Shown: positions 36,421 to 49,015 of the stretch, one piece after another
Numbering within the stretch: the first letter of the stretch is position 1
Layout: each line of letters begins with the position of its first letter
DNA from: Prosopocoilus inquinatus
Taxonomy: Eukaryota > Arthropoda > Insecta > Coleoptera > Lucanidae
NCBI GenBank assembly: GCA_036172665.1
Contig: CM069874.1
Coordinates: 54,542,707 to 54,606,706, forward strand
DNA length: 64,000 nt
Reading direction: 5' to 3'
Notes under the pieces: generated by a model
What the model was told of the DNA's origin: nothing
What the model saw: the letters and a program-made list of their open reading frames with translations, nothing else
Database searches by the model: none
Made by a program: the position numbers and the translations under genes

Positions 36421-39400
36421 ACCACAGTCTCCTTTACTATTTTAGTATTACCAGAAAGATCTTTTTTTTAAATCAATTAATCGTCTTTTATGAAAGGCAG
36501 CATGATTGTGGATGTTAGAAACATTATATTTTCATATAATATTGTCATGGGCGTTGCGTTAAAGAATTTACAAAATTTGACCTGACGAAAATACAAATCT
36601 GTGTCATGATCACGTCGTGAATAATAAATATAATTACCGGTTCAGCTTATCATCGAACTTGACAGGTCACAAGCGAACCGATTCAAAACGGCGAACGGGA
36701 AATATAATTTAATGCGAGAAAAATCCAGGGGGATAACGAGCGCGCGGCGCGGGTTTGTAAACACGGGCGAAGCGAAGGCGATAATAATAAAGTAGGAAGA
36801 AAATTACGTGGAAGTAAAATGGAAGATAAGAGAAGTTGCTGGCATTCGTTTCGACGAACCCGAGGCGAGGAATGCAGACGGTTTTAAGATATGCACAAGA
36901 CCAAGTTTCACTTTGTAACGTGCTACCGATGATACCCCCCTAACTATTTTGTTCTATTTACACGAAAATAAATCGAGTTGAGTTATTTTGCTTAGAAATG
37001 TTTTGAGCAAACTAACTAGGAGCACAAAATGTTGTTTGGTAGTAGCATCATTGAAATTCCATCTGTCCAAGGAAAAGTAGTCATCAGGTGACCTGAATTT
37101 TTGATATGATATCATACCAACGTATGACAACCTGTTACTATTTTAAAATTTAAATCCGTTTACCTTTTAATTTTTACGTTTTTATCAAAACTTTTCTGTC
37201 TGCATTTTATGAAGTCGTAGTTTCTCGTTTAAATTGCATTGTAAAGTGCGACTTCATAAAATGCGGGCTACTGTACCATTTTCCTTTCTAAGCCCTGCTT
37301 AGAAAATTAAATCTGATTAGATAAAAAAATGTACGGCAAATGCTAAAACTGCACAAATTATAAAATACTTACCTTAATGTCGAGGGGTTGGCCACTGAAG
37401 AAAAATGTGTACACCAAAATTACAATTGCAAAAAAAATTGCAGACAATTGCAAATTTGCACACAGTTGCCGACAATTGCAAAAAGTGCAAGGTATTTTAT
37501 AGTTTAAGCTAACACTTCATTTGCAGACTTGCGCTTTCGGATCATTTGGCTCTCGTGTCACGGGCTAATGGTGAACATAGGAGTGCGTTCGAAATTATGG
37601 TTAAGATACAGCTAGGACGAGTATACGATCAGCTGATTAAACCTTACCCACAATAGAACGCATTGGTGGTGCAAAACTCGACACAAAATAAAATTTACCG
37701 TGAACCTCCAAATTGCGATCTCTTTGCCTTATGAAGAGATATCAGGGTTTTCATTACGCACGTACTACGATGCTCAACAAAAACGATACCCCTGCAAGCT
37801 AACTGTACCCTTATGAATATTGGGCGGAGACAACTAGGACATTAAAATTGTTACTCGAATCTGGTCCGCTGTAATTTCATTGCTTCGGTTAAAGCTTGGG
37901 ACGGCAATAACATTATTAGACTACATGCGTAAGCGTAATTCTTTTGAATACGACGGGAATACTTAATGAGATTTCGACAATGGTTTGCGATTTCTGGAGG
38001 AAATCCGTGTTTAGTAAAAATAATATTTTTCTTAAAGATAACAGCATTTTATTAAACAATTTGTTTGATTCCTCAAACAGAAAGGTGTAAATCTTAATTT
38101 TCAGTCAATTTGAAACATTTATAATAAATATTTTATTTTAAAGAAATATTGGTTGCTCAAGGGAGGCTTAAGCTTCTTTGCAATTGTAAAACGAACTCGT
38201 TGAATTCATTTCGTGTTAGAAAATAAATTTGCTGGGAAAACAACAGATATAGCAATGAGAGAGAGCATATGGAAACTTAGTGCACGTGTGAGTGAGACAG
38301 ATAGAGAACCAAACGCTCCGAACGGATTAACTAAATCTCCTTAAATATTCATTCTGTTCTAATTTGTAGGAAAAAAATTAATTCTTTCCTTACACTCTAC
38401 AAAACAAATAATTGCCACGTAACTAAATATTATTACAGGCAACTAATTATTTGTTGCATTCTTTTAGAGTGTAGATATGTATTGACTGTCAATTATCTGA
38501 TTTACTATTTATTTAATTGATATAAATTTTTAAATTTTTTTAACACTAGATTAAATAAATTTCTTATTGCAAAATGTGCAAAATTTGTGAGGTTAGCGAT
38601 CAAGAAAAGCGTGTTACCGAAAAGAACGAAACAATTTCACACAAAAAATTGTTTTTTTGTATCTACTTTGTTTATTGAGACATTCGTTATAATGAATTCA
38701 ATTCAATCTTTTATAAAACATGAAAATCACATAATTGTTTGTCGTTTCGTTACTAGTCGCTAGAGTGAAAAAAATTAACAAGTTGACAGCTTTATTAATT
38801 TTTCACTGTTGATAAATCTATCAATCTACGCGGTAATAAAAGTTGAATGATACAATTTTCAAAATGTTAGAAAACTGAAAAGAATTTGTTGTACAAATTC
38901 ATTAGACAAGAATCTACTGCAATCATTGCATGTGTGACATGTTTTTTCATCAGCAAATCATTGAATCATTTTCAATGTGATATACGATATGATATAATCG
39001 GATCAAAATGTAATCTTAATTATTCAAAGTTCCTTTGCTCTAAAGCATTTCGTTTTTCAAAGAAACAAGAACTTGTTCGCTCATTTCAGAGATATCTGGT
39101 ATAGTATTATAAACGAAGTCACTTATTGCATGCACGTGTATGCATTCGTTTCTCTATACATGATATTTTCTAATTTTTATGCAATTTTCAATATTAATTT
39201 TCAAAATATATATGTGCTTTTTTAAGCGCTAATTTTGTTCTTTTTTATTTTTAAAAATGACGAATTCATGATTCGAAGAAAATTGGATGTGGGCGCTAAT
39301 TTCACTGCCACTAAAAACGTGTAAGCAAATCCACCAATTTCGTTTCCGCACGAAATACGCTTTCGGTTTATTAAACTCAAAATACACAAGTTGCAAAATA

Positions 39401-39865
39401 ATGATCTAGTAAAGCACAAAACAAAATACCTACGGAAAGCGCAGCGTTACAAAGTTGAGTTATAATATTCTAACAGTAATCAGTATTCTTAAGTAATCTG
39501 TGCATAATATTTCTTAGTTTTCGGCGAAAATAAACACGATCGTATCCGGACGGCAGGTACCAGGCCTAGCCGTAGTCGACCAGTTGGTTACTTCTCACAG
39601 CGGTTTCAGGCCTTCGTGTCTATGTATTGCCGTAAGGGTCAGCAAATTGCAGAGTCGTATCGTTTTTGGTGAGCACCATAGTACATTCTTTTTAAAAGTG
39701 AATATCTACAAAAAAATATATATTTCACAGCAAGAACCATAAATACGCAAAACAGATCACTTTCCGACCAGATTTAATATTTCTGACAGTCCAGAGCCTT
39801 ACAAAAATGTAATTTATTACCGTTTGTTTGTGTTTTTACCTCAGCACATTTTGAATAGAAAAGTA
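36421..39865. other. Long gene-free stretch
   Basis: No convincing gene. 36600-36900 and 39540-39660 are less AT-rich than the surroundings and might be unique or regulatory DNA. 37420-37500 holds a cluster of ATTGCAAA-type words, also present at 41995-42195. Short ORFs at 38886-39104 and 39222-39419 have no recognisable domain. Confidence 0.4.
38391..38475. repeat. Short hairpin
   Basis: TACACTCTACAAAACAAATA at the left is mirrored by TATTTGTTGCATTCTTTTAG and AGTGTA at the right, with an ~20-nt loop. It could be a tiny MITE or a structured transcript. Confidence 0.6.
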
Positions 39866-40538
39866 TAGGGTTTTTGATATTTTGCATCCTACATGTAGGC
39901 TTTATTTTAGGAACTAGAAAATAATTTTAAATGCAAAAGTTGTAGGGCTTTATGATTATTATCTTTTAGATTTATCGCAAGGAACAGAAGCACTCTGCAA
40001 AGTAGAGAAAAAGTACAATTTCTGTTTTTTATTTAATGGAACATCCTGTACATGTTTGCCAAGATGAAAGACTTTTTCCTAATTTCAAAAATATATATCA
40101 TGTTAACAGAGCCATTTGTGAGATATTTCAGGTTAGAATATCAATAAATTAATATTTAAAATAGTAAGGCGGCCTGGATTTTTTTTTTCTTGTTAATTCA
40201 TTGTGTAGAACTTCGAATATTCGAATTCAGCAGTCTCTTGCCTAACTAAAAAAGCTATTTGGAATTTTTGTAAGCATCTTTCCGAGCCGTCTTGATTTTT
40301 TAAATGTTAATGTAGTGATCTTTAAATTTTAACAATTTAGCAAATAATATACAGGTGTTCCATTTAAAAAAAAATCACAAATTGTATTTTTTCCAATTTG
40401 CGATGCGCTTTTGTTTCATGCGGTAACTCTAAAAGATAATATAGACATAAAGTCCTACAACTTTTTAAGATTAAGATTTTTCTCTAGCTCCTAAAATAAA
40501 GCCTCTAGGTAGGGTGCAAAATATAAAAAGAAAACCTG
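39866..40538. mobile_element. Palindromic TA MITE, ~670 bp
   Basis: Left arm 39866-40050 (GATATTTTGCATCCTA, then TTTATTTTAGGAACTAGA) is mirrored by 40345-40538. It is flanked by TA (39864-39865, 40539-40540). Inner ends of both arms carry the ATGGAACA.CCTGTA motif common in this window. No coding sequence is present. Confidence 0.75.
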
Positions 40539-40540
40539 TA

Positions 40541-40715
40541 CAGGCGAGGCCGTTCCATTAAAGAAAAAACACAAATTGTTATAATTTTTCTTCATTTTGT
40601 GGTGAGCTTTTGTTTCACTGATAAAGACATATAACTTTTGCATTTAACGTTTTTCTCTAGTTCCTCAAATAAAGCCTTTAAATAGGATGCAAAATATATA
40701 AAAAAGAAACTTGAC
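40541..40715 (+). repeat. Third arm copy of the adjacent MITE
   Basis: It repeats, in direct orientation, the segment 40350-40535 (CACAAATTGTTATAATTTTT, CTTTTGTTTCA, TTTTTCTCTAGTTCCT, GGATGCAAAATATATA). It is either a partial second insertion or a tandem duplication of one arm. Confidence 0.7.
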
Positions 40716-40878
40716 ATGCCTAGAATTTGACATACTTTTTTTTAATTTTTATCTATTGCTTTATAATTTTTTAATGTAGAATCGCTCTGCGCATTATTTC
40801 TTGTTGCCATTATTATGCTTATAACTTTTTTGTATATAATTAATACTGATATACCAATAGCTAGTATTACTTATTTTA

Positions 40879-41632
40879 CAGGCTAAACTATATTGCACCA
40901 AATGGAATTATGTGGAAACGGTTTAATATTTATATTTGACGTTTGGTAGGGTTAAATTATACACATATTCCCAAATTTTGATATGAGGTTTATTTGTTTT
41001 GTGCGGCCAGTATTTGTCAGAGACAGCCATTTTCAATTTTTTTAATGGCAACCTTGGTTTCGTTTTGTGTCATTTAGCAGATAAAGGGCAGACAATATAA
41101 ATACCCTTGTTTCTGCAGAAATTTAACCGTATTTTACAAGTGACTCTCCATGAAAAAAATAAAGTTGTGATAATATCGTATTATAGTATTTGCTATCAGT
41201 TTGAATTGGAAAGGAGATAAAGACTATTAGAAATTGCTAAAATTGATAACAATAAATAATACAAAAATGTTACTTTGGAATTAGATTTTGAATAAGTTCT
41301 ATTTAGTTACAGCGCTTGGTCCAAAAATATGCCCTCTACAAAGTTAATTTGGTTTTTTAATTTTCTTCGTTATTTTAGAATAAACAAGCTTATGATATAC
41401 CGTATTGTATTTCTAAATCAATTACCTGCCAAATGACACCAAACTAGACCCCGGTTGCTATTTAATAAAAATCAAGATGGCTGACTCTGACAAACACCAG
41501 TCGCACAAAACAAATGAAACTCATATCAAAATATGGGGTCTTATATATAATTTAACCCCACCAAATATAAAATCCAAATGTTAAACAGTTTCTGCATAAT
41601 TCCATTTGGTGCAATACTTTTTACGCACCCTG
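40879..41632. mobile_element. Palindromic TA MITE, ~750 bp
   Basis: TA-flanked (40877-40878, 41633-41634). Ends are CAGGCTAAAC and, at the right, the complement of CAGGGTGCG. Arms match through TATTGCACCAAATGGAATTA and on through TTTGTTTTGTGCG..CAG and CAGCCAT. Arm length is ~190-240 bp. No coding capacity is seen. Confidence 0.8.
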
Positions 41633-41634
41633 TA

Positions 41635-43419
41635 TGTATTGGCCGAGATATTGGCGTTTAAATATTTATTTTGTAATCATAAGATCTGCCACTCATCTTG
41701 CGATAACGTAGAATATCGCCGGGATATTATTGTTCTTTTTATCGATTATGTTTCGACTTTTTAATGAAAATGTGGAATTTATTTTATATTTGCTTTTTCT
41801 ATTATTAACTAATTATTAATTAAAACAAGAATCCATCTACCACCATATACCGTGTTACATTTACCACAGTCAATTATTGGGGTTATTTGTAGTGCGGCGT
41901 TATTTAAAACAATCTTTTTTCTGTGGAAGTGAGTACTTTACATTTTCACATTTAATAATAAAATAAGTCTCAACATGGCACGTAAGTACCAACATTTAAA
42001 GAAAGACGTGAAAAAGTTGCACAATATTTGCAAAAAAATTGCGAATAATTGCAACATTTGCAAGTAATAAAAAAATTATAGACAATTGCAAATTTACAGA
42101 CATTTGCAAATATTGTACACAATTTAAAAAATTTACAGAGCATTGCAAATAATTTATAGACATTTGCACCCTGTTGTACAGCAAATTTGCAGGGTGGTCA
42201 GCACGTACAGAAAACTAAAAATCGACTCTTATTTGAACATAAAAATAAATAAGGTGGTACATTCATTAAAGCGGAACTTAAAGAAATAATAAATTCCAGT
42301 AAATGTTGCACTTATGAAATTTAATCAAAAGGAAAACGAAAAAAGAAACAACTGAAGAAATATTAAGAATAAACAGGAATAATTGGGTGATAAATACAAA
42401 TTGCTGAGAAAAACAAGAAAAATAAATTATCAACAAGTAGGTGGGTAATTAGGACTCTCTAGGAAACTAACTTTCTTGAGAATGTGTATAAAAGGAATCT
42501 ATTTTATCACGTGAACTGTTAACTGAAGGGAATTGATCTTTAACCCCAAAAGGAAACTCCGAAGAGCAGCTTTTTTTGAAAAAAAAAATAGGTTCTCCTA
42601 ACCAGTGGCGGATTTTCGTAGAGGCGCAAGAGGCGCGCACCTGGGGCCTCTTAAATCAAGTGGGCCTCAAATCTCAAAATTGTTTCAACATTTTTATTTT
42701 TCTTTTAAACATTACTTAAAATATGTGTGACAGAATTGCAATCAAAATGATTACAGCTGCAATTCTAAATCTAGGTAGGTTTACCAACCGTCTCGCATTT
42801 TGCGGGATTTTGTCCCGGATTCAAAGTCCTTGTACTGCATCCCAATTATTCTTTAGCAATTGTCCATTTTATTTGTGCAATTTATTCGTAAATGTAGCCA
42901 GTAAATAACTATGTAAATGAATAAAATATTACTTTTCAATTTGACGAATAAATATTTACTTAATGTAAAATGCGCTCTAAAAAGTCACCCTTCAAATGTG
43001 CTGCTTCAAATGCGAATGAATATTTGGCGAAATCTTCTTTTATTCGCATGGTAAACTGACAGCGAATCATCTATGACTCGGCGAGTGCGTTATTACGTTA
43101 CAAATCGAACTTTTGTAAAAAAAAAAACTTGGAACTTGGCAACCCTATCTGAAATATTCTAAAACTCTTGAAATGTACCTCGGCCACGACATCGGAATCT
43201 TGGAATGCACCTCAGCCTCAGCATAAGCGTCATACTCATAGCGTTTTCCATCTCGGTTCAGCTTTATCCAATAAAACAAAATGGAGATACACTCAATGCA
43301 CATCGGTGCAGTCAGCGGAAAACGCTATAAGAGTTATCTGCCATTGTTTCAGGGAATTGGCGTGATACCTGTAGGTAACCAGTGAATGGCAACGTTGCTT
43401 TTCGAATTATAATTAATTA
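41635..43419. other. Gene-free stretch with low-complexity repeats
   Basis: 41995-42195 is a run of degenerate ATTTGCAAAT-type words. At 42605 CAGTGGCGGATTTTCG resembles a hAT-like terminus, with GGGCCTC repeats after it. The ORF at 43168-43365 contains a short inverted word (ATAGCGTTTTCC / GGAAAACGCTAT) and no domain. Confidence 0.35.
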
Positions 43420-43421
43420 TA

Positions 43422-43727
43422 CCATGCTTCCAAAAGGAATTCCTCATTAAAGTAAGCCGTGATTTTTTATACTGTTGGCGACACTCGATACAAGAATGGA
43501 GAGAACAGTTGTCAGTTGATAGTGACTAGTCAACCAATTCGAAAATAACTTTCAATAATAAAAAAAATATCGTAATTCTAACATTTTATAATTTCAAAAT
43601 ACGAAGTGTTAAAATCTGGCATTTATTTAATTTAAATAATTGGACAGCTGTCAGTTTTCCAAACAATTCGGAGACAAAACGCTGACATCACAAGCCACTT
43701 TAAATACTAATTTAATTGAATGCGCGG
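43422..43727 (-). mobile_element. Internal-deletion MITE of the 7116-8418 transposon
   Basis: TA-flanked (43420-43421, 43728-43729), 306 bp. On the minus strand, 43727-43536 matches 7116-7306, including the region of the transposase start codon, and 43535-43422 matches about 8310-8418. It therefore has both ends of the autonomous element and lacks roughly the middle kilobase. Confidence 0.88.
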
Positions 43728-43775
43728 TACAACAATTTAACAGTTTGGAGATAAGAAAATATTAAATTTATTGAA

Positions 43776-43964
43776 GAGAATATGAAACAAATAAAAAAGC
43801 TTTTTAAAAACGAGCTAAAAGAGTAATTTATTGACTTACTTGACGTTTCGCAAATATAATTATTTGCTTTATCAAAATAATTATATTTGCGAAACGTCAA
43901 GTAAGTCAATAAATTACTCCTTTAGCTCGTTTTAAAAAGCTTTTTTATTTGTTTCATATTCTCT
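43776..43964. repeat. Near-perfect palindrome, ~90-bp arms
   Basis: AGAATATGAAACAAATAAAA through AAATTATTTG is mirrored by CAAAATAATTATATTTGCGA to TTTGTTTCATATTCT, with only a few differences and a loop of ~10 nt. The arms contain CGAAACGTCAAGTAAG. The ORF at 43712-43909 overlaps it and is spurious. Confidence 0.85.
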
Positions 43965-44078
43965 GCAATTCGCACGAGCAAGAACTACCCAAAAATTAAT
44001 TAAATTTATTGTTCGAATACTCATAGATTCTACGAGTGTAGTCGCAACTTACAGTATTCAGTTTTAGTAATTGGCGAG

Positions 44079-44824
44079 CAGTGTTGCCAGACGATCGATC
44101 AAAACTTAAGTCACCAGATTGGCTGACAAAAAGTCACCAGTTACCAACTTTGTTTATCACCATTTTAATTTTTGACGTTGTTATGTTGAGGCTTCAAAAA
44201 TTATGTTTAATATTTAAGTACAAGATGATTAAGGAAAAAAAATAGTTTTCCTAATTCTCTTTAGGCGAATGTACTATCGAAAGCAAAAAATAGTAGACAA
44301 TTACAGTTTCCTGTAATCTTCCTCGCTTAAAAAGCTTTTTTTTTTACAGATATTACAAAAATTATGATTCTGTCAAATCTATACGCTTACAATTTTTTTA
44401 AGTATCGCCTGTGAAATCATATTTAAAGAGTACCATTTTGGAGAAATAAAAATTACAGAAAACTGTAATTGTCTACAGTTTTTTTGCTTTCGACTGTAAA
44501 ATTTGCTTGGGATTGAGCTTTCTAACTCTACCATGGTCAACACAACTACAAATATATGAATTTACAGAAAAGAATTTACAGTTCACGAAGGAAAAGTATT
44601 AAATATTTTTACATTGGCGGGAAAAACTAACACTGATAGTTGACATTAATGCTCGATATCGCAGAGAGACAACGTCTCACCCTTTATTATTGAAACTGAA
44701 AATTACGTTGAATGTTACAATTTTTTTCTTATTATTTAGATTTTGTGAAAAAGCACCAGAAAATCTCAATTTTGTATAAATAATCTCCATATCTGTTGAT
44801 AAATCATCAACTCTGGCAACACTG
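44079..44824. mobile_element. hAT-like non-autonomous element
   Basis: Ends CAGTGTTGCCAGA and TCTGGCAACACTG. Flanking octamers TTGGCGAG (44071-44078) and TTGGCCAC (44825-44832) agree at six of eight positions, consistent with an aged 8-bp duplication. An inner inverted pair (GAAAGCAAAAAATAGTAGAC and its complement near 44455-44500) is present. No transposase is seen. Confidence 0.7.
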
Positions 44825-44832
44825 TTGGCCAC

Positions 44833-45604
44833 CACTTTATTGCGTCGTGAATCAAATTTTTTTAAAATAAAGTTTTAAAAGTTTTTGGACATGTCCTGAT
44901 TTTCCAAAGGCAATGTCCCGATTTACAAAACTTAGAAGTTGGCAACACTAAATCTGGAGCGAGCGTTTCCCTTCTTTCTCTTTGAATCCTGATTTTTATC
45001 TTATTTGATAATCGCATTCTATTTTTTTTTTGTAATTTCTGATCTGATTTTGGTGTTGTTGAATTTCTATCTGGTGTTCGCACGACGTTGAAGTCAAAAT
45101 AATTAATGACACGTATTATTTTTCTCTTGTCTCGATGCTAATGGATTGATAACTTCAACTGATAAACTAGATTATTTCCTGTGATAATTGAATTGGCTTC
45201 CGGTTGGAACGAACGACGAGTTTGTATCTGGATCAAATTGTGTTTCCATACAATGCTGGGTTACTGCTAGTAAGCAAATGCGCGGTTGGCTCGTTCCAAT
45301 GTTTTCATACTTTGACTCTAACTACTGTGTCTATCTAATAAAAGTAACTTCCTTTTCTTTAGAAGGTTCCACGTAAGTGATAAAATGTAACAATTGAATT
45401 GAACCTCTGTGTCTATCAAACCTTTATCTTGACACTTGAAGATGGTTCCTGAAGGTGCACCAAATACTAAACGGTTTTTCATTCTCTTTTGCTTTAAACT
45501 GGATTTTATACGTTTCCTCAGTTTTGAAGGCGAATTCCAGAGATGCAATAAATATCTGTAAATTGATCGCAACTGCCACTGGCAATAACCAACTAGCACA
45601 CTTC
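44833..45604. other. Gene-free stretch; one weak minus-strand ORF
   Basis: TTGGCAACACT near 44939 is another hAT-like terminal word. A minus-strand ORF (45424-45612) contains an ordinary-looking peptide (EFAFKTEETYKIQFK) without a known domain; it could be an exon fragment but borders the tandem array. Confidence 0.3.
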
Positions 45605-47868
45605 TCCGACAAGGTTGAAAAGCTTGGAATAATAAATACCCTTCCAAAAAAATTTATGTTGCCTTATTGCTGTTACAGTTTCTTTTCCTTTTTTGTTCTA
45701 CTTTGACTTTATATTTTTGCTTTTTGCTTTTTAATGCGCCTTATAAAAATACGTACATTGCGTACTTCCTAATCAACGGAGTATGTTCCCTTCATATTGA
45801 AAATGGTCTCTATTTCCTTTCCATTTTATCGTGAAGAATGGTCAAGTGGGAGGCGGAAAAAATATCTCATTACTTCATAAATGAAACTTAACAAAAGAAG
45901 ATGCTTCATCCTCAATTGGTAACTCCAACAAAGTGGAAAGCTTGAAGCAATAAATACCCTTCCAGAAAATGTATGTTGCATTATTGCTGTTACAGTTTCT
46001 TTTCCCTTTTCGTTCTACTTTGACTTTATAATTTTTGCTTTTCGCTTTTTAATGCGCCTTATCAAAATACGTACACTGCATACTTCCTAATCAAAGGAGT
46101 ACGGTCCTTTCATGAGGAATTGGTCTTTATGTGCTTTTCATTTTATCGTGAAGAATGGCTTTGACGTTCAAGTGGGAGACGGAAAAAGTATGTCTTTGTT
46201 TCATTAATGAAACATAACAAAAGAAGATGCTTCATCCTCAATCGGTAACTCCAACAAGGTTGAGAAGCTTGGAGTAATAAACACCCTTCCAAAAAATGTA
46301 TGTTGCGTTATTGCTGTTACTGTTTCTTTTCCCTTTTCATTCTACTTTGACTTTAAATTTCTGCTTTTCACTTTTTAATGCGCCTTGTCAAAATACATAC
46401 ACTGCATACTTTCTAATCAAAGGAGTATGTTCCCTTCATGTTGAAAATGATCTCTATTTCCTTTCCATTTTATCGTGAAGAAGGGCTTTGATGTTCAAGT
46501 GGGAGGCGCAAAAAGTATGTCATGGTTTCATAAATGAAACTTAACAAAAGAAGATGCTTCATCCTCAACTGGTAACTCCAACAAGGTTGAAAAGCTTGGA
46601 GTAATAAATACCCTTCCAAAAAAAATATATGTTGCATTATTGCTGTTAGAGTTTCTTTTCCCTTTACGTTATACTTTGACTTTATGTTTTTGCTTTTCGC
46701 TTTTTAATGCGCCTTATCAAAATACATACACTGCATACTTCCTAATGAAAGGAGTATGTTCCCTTCATATTGAAAATGGTCTCTATTTCCTTTCCATTTT
46801 ATCGTAAAGAAGGGCTTTGATGTTCAAGTAGGAGACCGCAAAAGTATGTCACTGTTTCATAAATTAAACTTAACAAAAGAAGACGCTTCATCCTCAATTG
46901 GTAACTCCAACAAGGTTGGAAAGCTTGGAGTAATAAACACCCTTCCAAAAAATGTATGTTGCGTGATTGCTGTTACAGTTTCTTTCCCCTTTTCGTTATA
47001 CTTTGACTTTATATTTTTGCTTTTCGCTTTTTAATACACCTTATCAAAATGCGTACATTGCATACTTCCTAATCAAAGGAGTACTTCCCTTCATGTTGAA
47101 AATGCTCTTTATTTCCTTTCTATTTTATCGTGAAGAAGGGCTTTAATGTTCAAGTGGGAGGGGAAAAATTATGTCATTGTTTCCTAAATTAAACTTAACA
47201 AAAGAAGATGCTTCATCCTCAATTGGTAACTTCAACAAGGTTGAAAAACTTGGAGTAATAAATACCCTTCCAAGAAAATGTATGTTGCATTATTGCTGTT
47301 ACAGTTTCTTTTCCCTTTTCATTCTACTTTGACTTTATGTTTTTGCTTTTCGCTTTTTAATGCGCCTTATCAAAATACATACACTGCATACTTCCTAATC
47401 AAAGGAGTACGTTCCCTTCATGTTGAAAATGGTCTCTATTTCCTTTCCATTTTATCGTGAAGAAGGGCTTTAATGTTCAAGTGGGAGACGGAAAAAGTAT
47501 GTCATTGTTTCATAAATTAAACTTAACAAAAGAAGACGCTTCATCCTCAGTTGGTAACTCCAACAAAGTGGAAAAGCTTGGAGCAATAAATACCCTTCCA
47601 GAAAATGTATGTTGCATTATTGCTGTTACAGTTTCTTTTCCCTTTTCATTCTACTTTGACTTTATATTTTTGCTTTTCGCTTCTTAATGCGCCTTATCAA
47701 AATACGTACATTGCATACTTCCTAATCAAAGGAGTATGTTCCCTTCATGTTGAAAATGGTCTTTATTTCCCCTCTTTTTTATGGTGAAAAAGGGAGGCGG
47801 AAAAAGTATGTCACTGTTTCATAAATTAAACTTAACAAAAGAAAACGCTTCATCCTCAATTGGTAACT
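45605..47868. repeat. Tandem array, ~327-bp unit, about seven copies
   Basis: The word AATAAATACCCTTCC or a variant recurs at 45631, 45949, 46276, 46603, 46932, 47257 and 47585, that is every 318-329 bp. Each unit contains TGTTGCATTATTGCTGTTAC, TTTTTGCTTTTCGCTTTTTA, GGAGTATGTTCCCTTCAT and AAAAGAAGATGCTTCATCCT. The last unit has an internal deletion near 47785. ORFs in the array repeat with the unit and are not genes. It is satellite-like, possibly a short local expansion. Confidence 0.92.
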
Positions 47869-48844
47869 CCATTACGAAGCAAATACTCGAAATAAAACAA
47901 CAACTAACGGAGGCTAATGCACTCGGGCAATTAAATTTCAGGCCACTTTGTTTTTAGAGTAATTGATTAGAACACTAAAACTGGGAGAGAATGCGGATTA
48001 TTGAACTCTATGTGGTTTACAGTAAGTAAATCTCTCCGTTTTATTGTGCTGTCATTTTTTTTGTGATTCAACCCGAAATACAGCACATTCCTTAATTTGT
48101 TTCAATTTTATTTTAAGTATGCATTCTAAAGTAAATAAACTAAGCTTATTTCGACTTTTATTGTCCATTATCTTAATAACATTTCGGAAAATTCGTCCCC
48201 TCTTTACCTATGAATCTATTCGAATGCGAACGTGAATGTCATTCCTTCATTACTTTCTCTCATTCTTTTTTTGACCACATTACTCATCTTCCATCTTATT
48301 TTCAAGTGATATTACGTATTATTACCTCCCCGTTTATTATATGCCGCAGTTAGAGATGATGGAAGCTCAAATAATTATGTTAAACCTATACAGTCCGCAG
48401 TATCTTCACACAATTTTATTGACTTCACGGCTAATAACCTTCGCCAGAGTATCATCTTTACAAATCAATGTCTATCACACTCCACATATTTTAAGTGCGC
48501 GGTCGTGAATGGTTGAGAAGAGTACATATGTAGGTTACTTACAACGAAAGCGTGAGAACGTAATTTTCTTTAACGAAAAATGTTCGCGTACGCCTTAGGC
48601 AATAAATCACTTCGAGATTTTCTTCAGAGCCTATACGTTGTATGTACGTTATTATAATTAAGAACTTACAGGAAAATTACAGCGTTAAATTATTTTAGTG
48701 AGTAGATTAAGATAACGGCTGCCTATATTTCATATTTCTTCGTTCATTTAATTATTTCTTTCCCCATGCGCGAAAGAGTAATTTCACATATTGATCACCG
48801 CACGTGAATTTTACTTTTAACAGCGACGCGGGAAGTGTATCTTC
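47869..48844. other. Gene-free stretch
   Basis: Anonymous, moderately AT-rich. The ORF at 48044-48235 has no recognisable domain. No repeats were noticed. Confidence 0.4.
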
Positions 48845-48847
48845 TTA

Positions 48848-49012
48848 GGGTACGAACATGCCGAAGATGTCTCGCTGTTCATCCTCGATGTTTATGTTGC
48901 ACCATTGCATTTAAAACTGTACGTTTGTTTTATATCGAGATGATATCGCGGTATTGAGCGCGATCTAAACATCGAGGGTGAACAGCGAGACATCTTCGGC
49001 ATGTTCGTATCC
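48848..49012. mobile_element. Short MITE, TTA duplication
   Basis: 165 bp with ~50-bp inverted arms starting GGGTACGAACATGCCGAAGA on the left and, at the right, the complement of GGATACGAACATGCCGAAGA. TTA flanks both sides (48845-48847, 49013-49015), suggesting a PIF/Harbinger-like target. Confidence 0.8.
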
Positions 49013-49015
49013 TTA

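Noticed and set aside
45188..47787. Series of similar 60-80-residue ORFs as a tandem gene family
   Set aside because: They recur with the ~327-bp unit, start at different points, and have biased Phe/Leu composition from T-rich DNA; no domain or splice pattern.
45605..47868. Tandem repeats as a CRISPR-like array
   Set aside because: Units are ~327 bp with no short repeat/spacer alternation and the sequence is eukaryotic.
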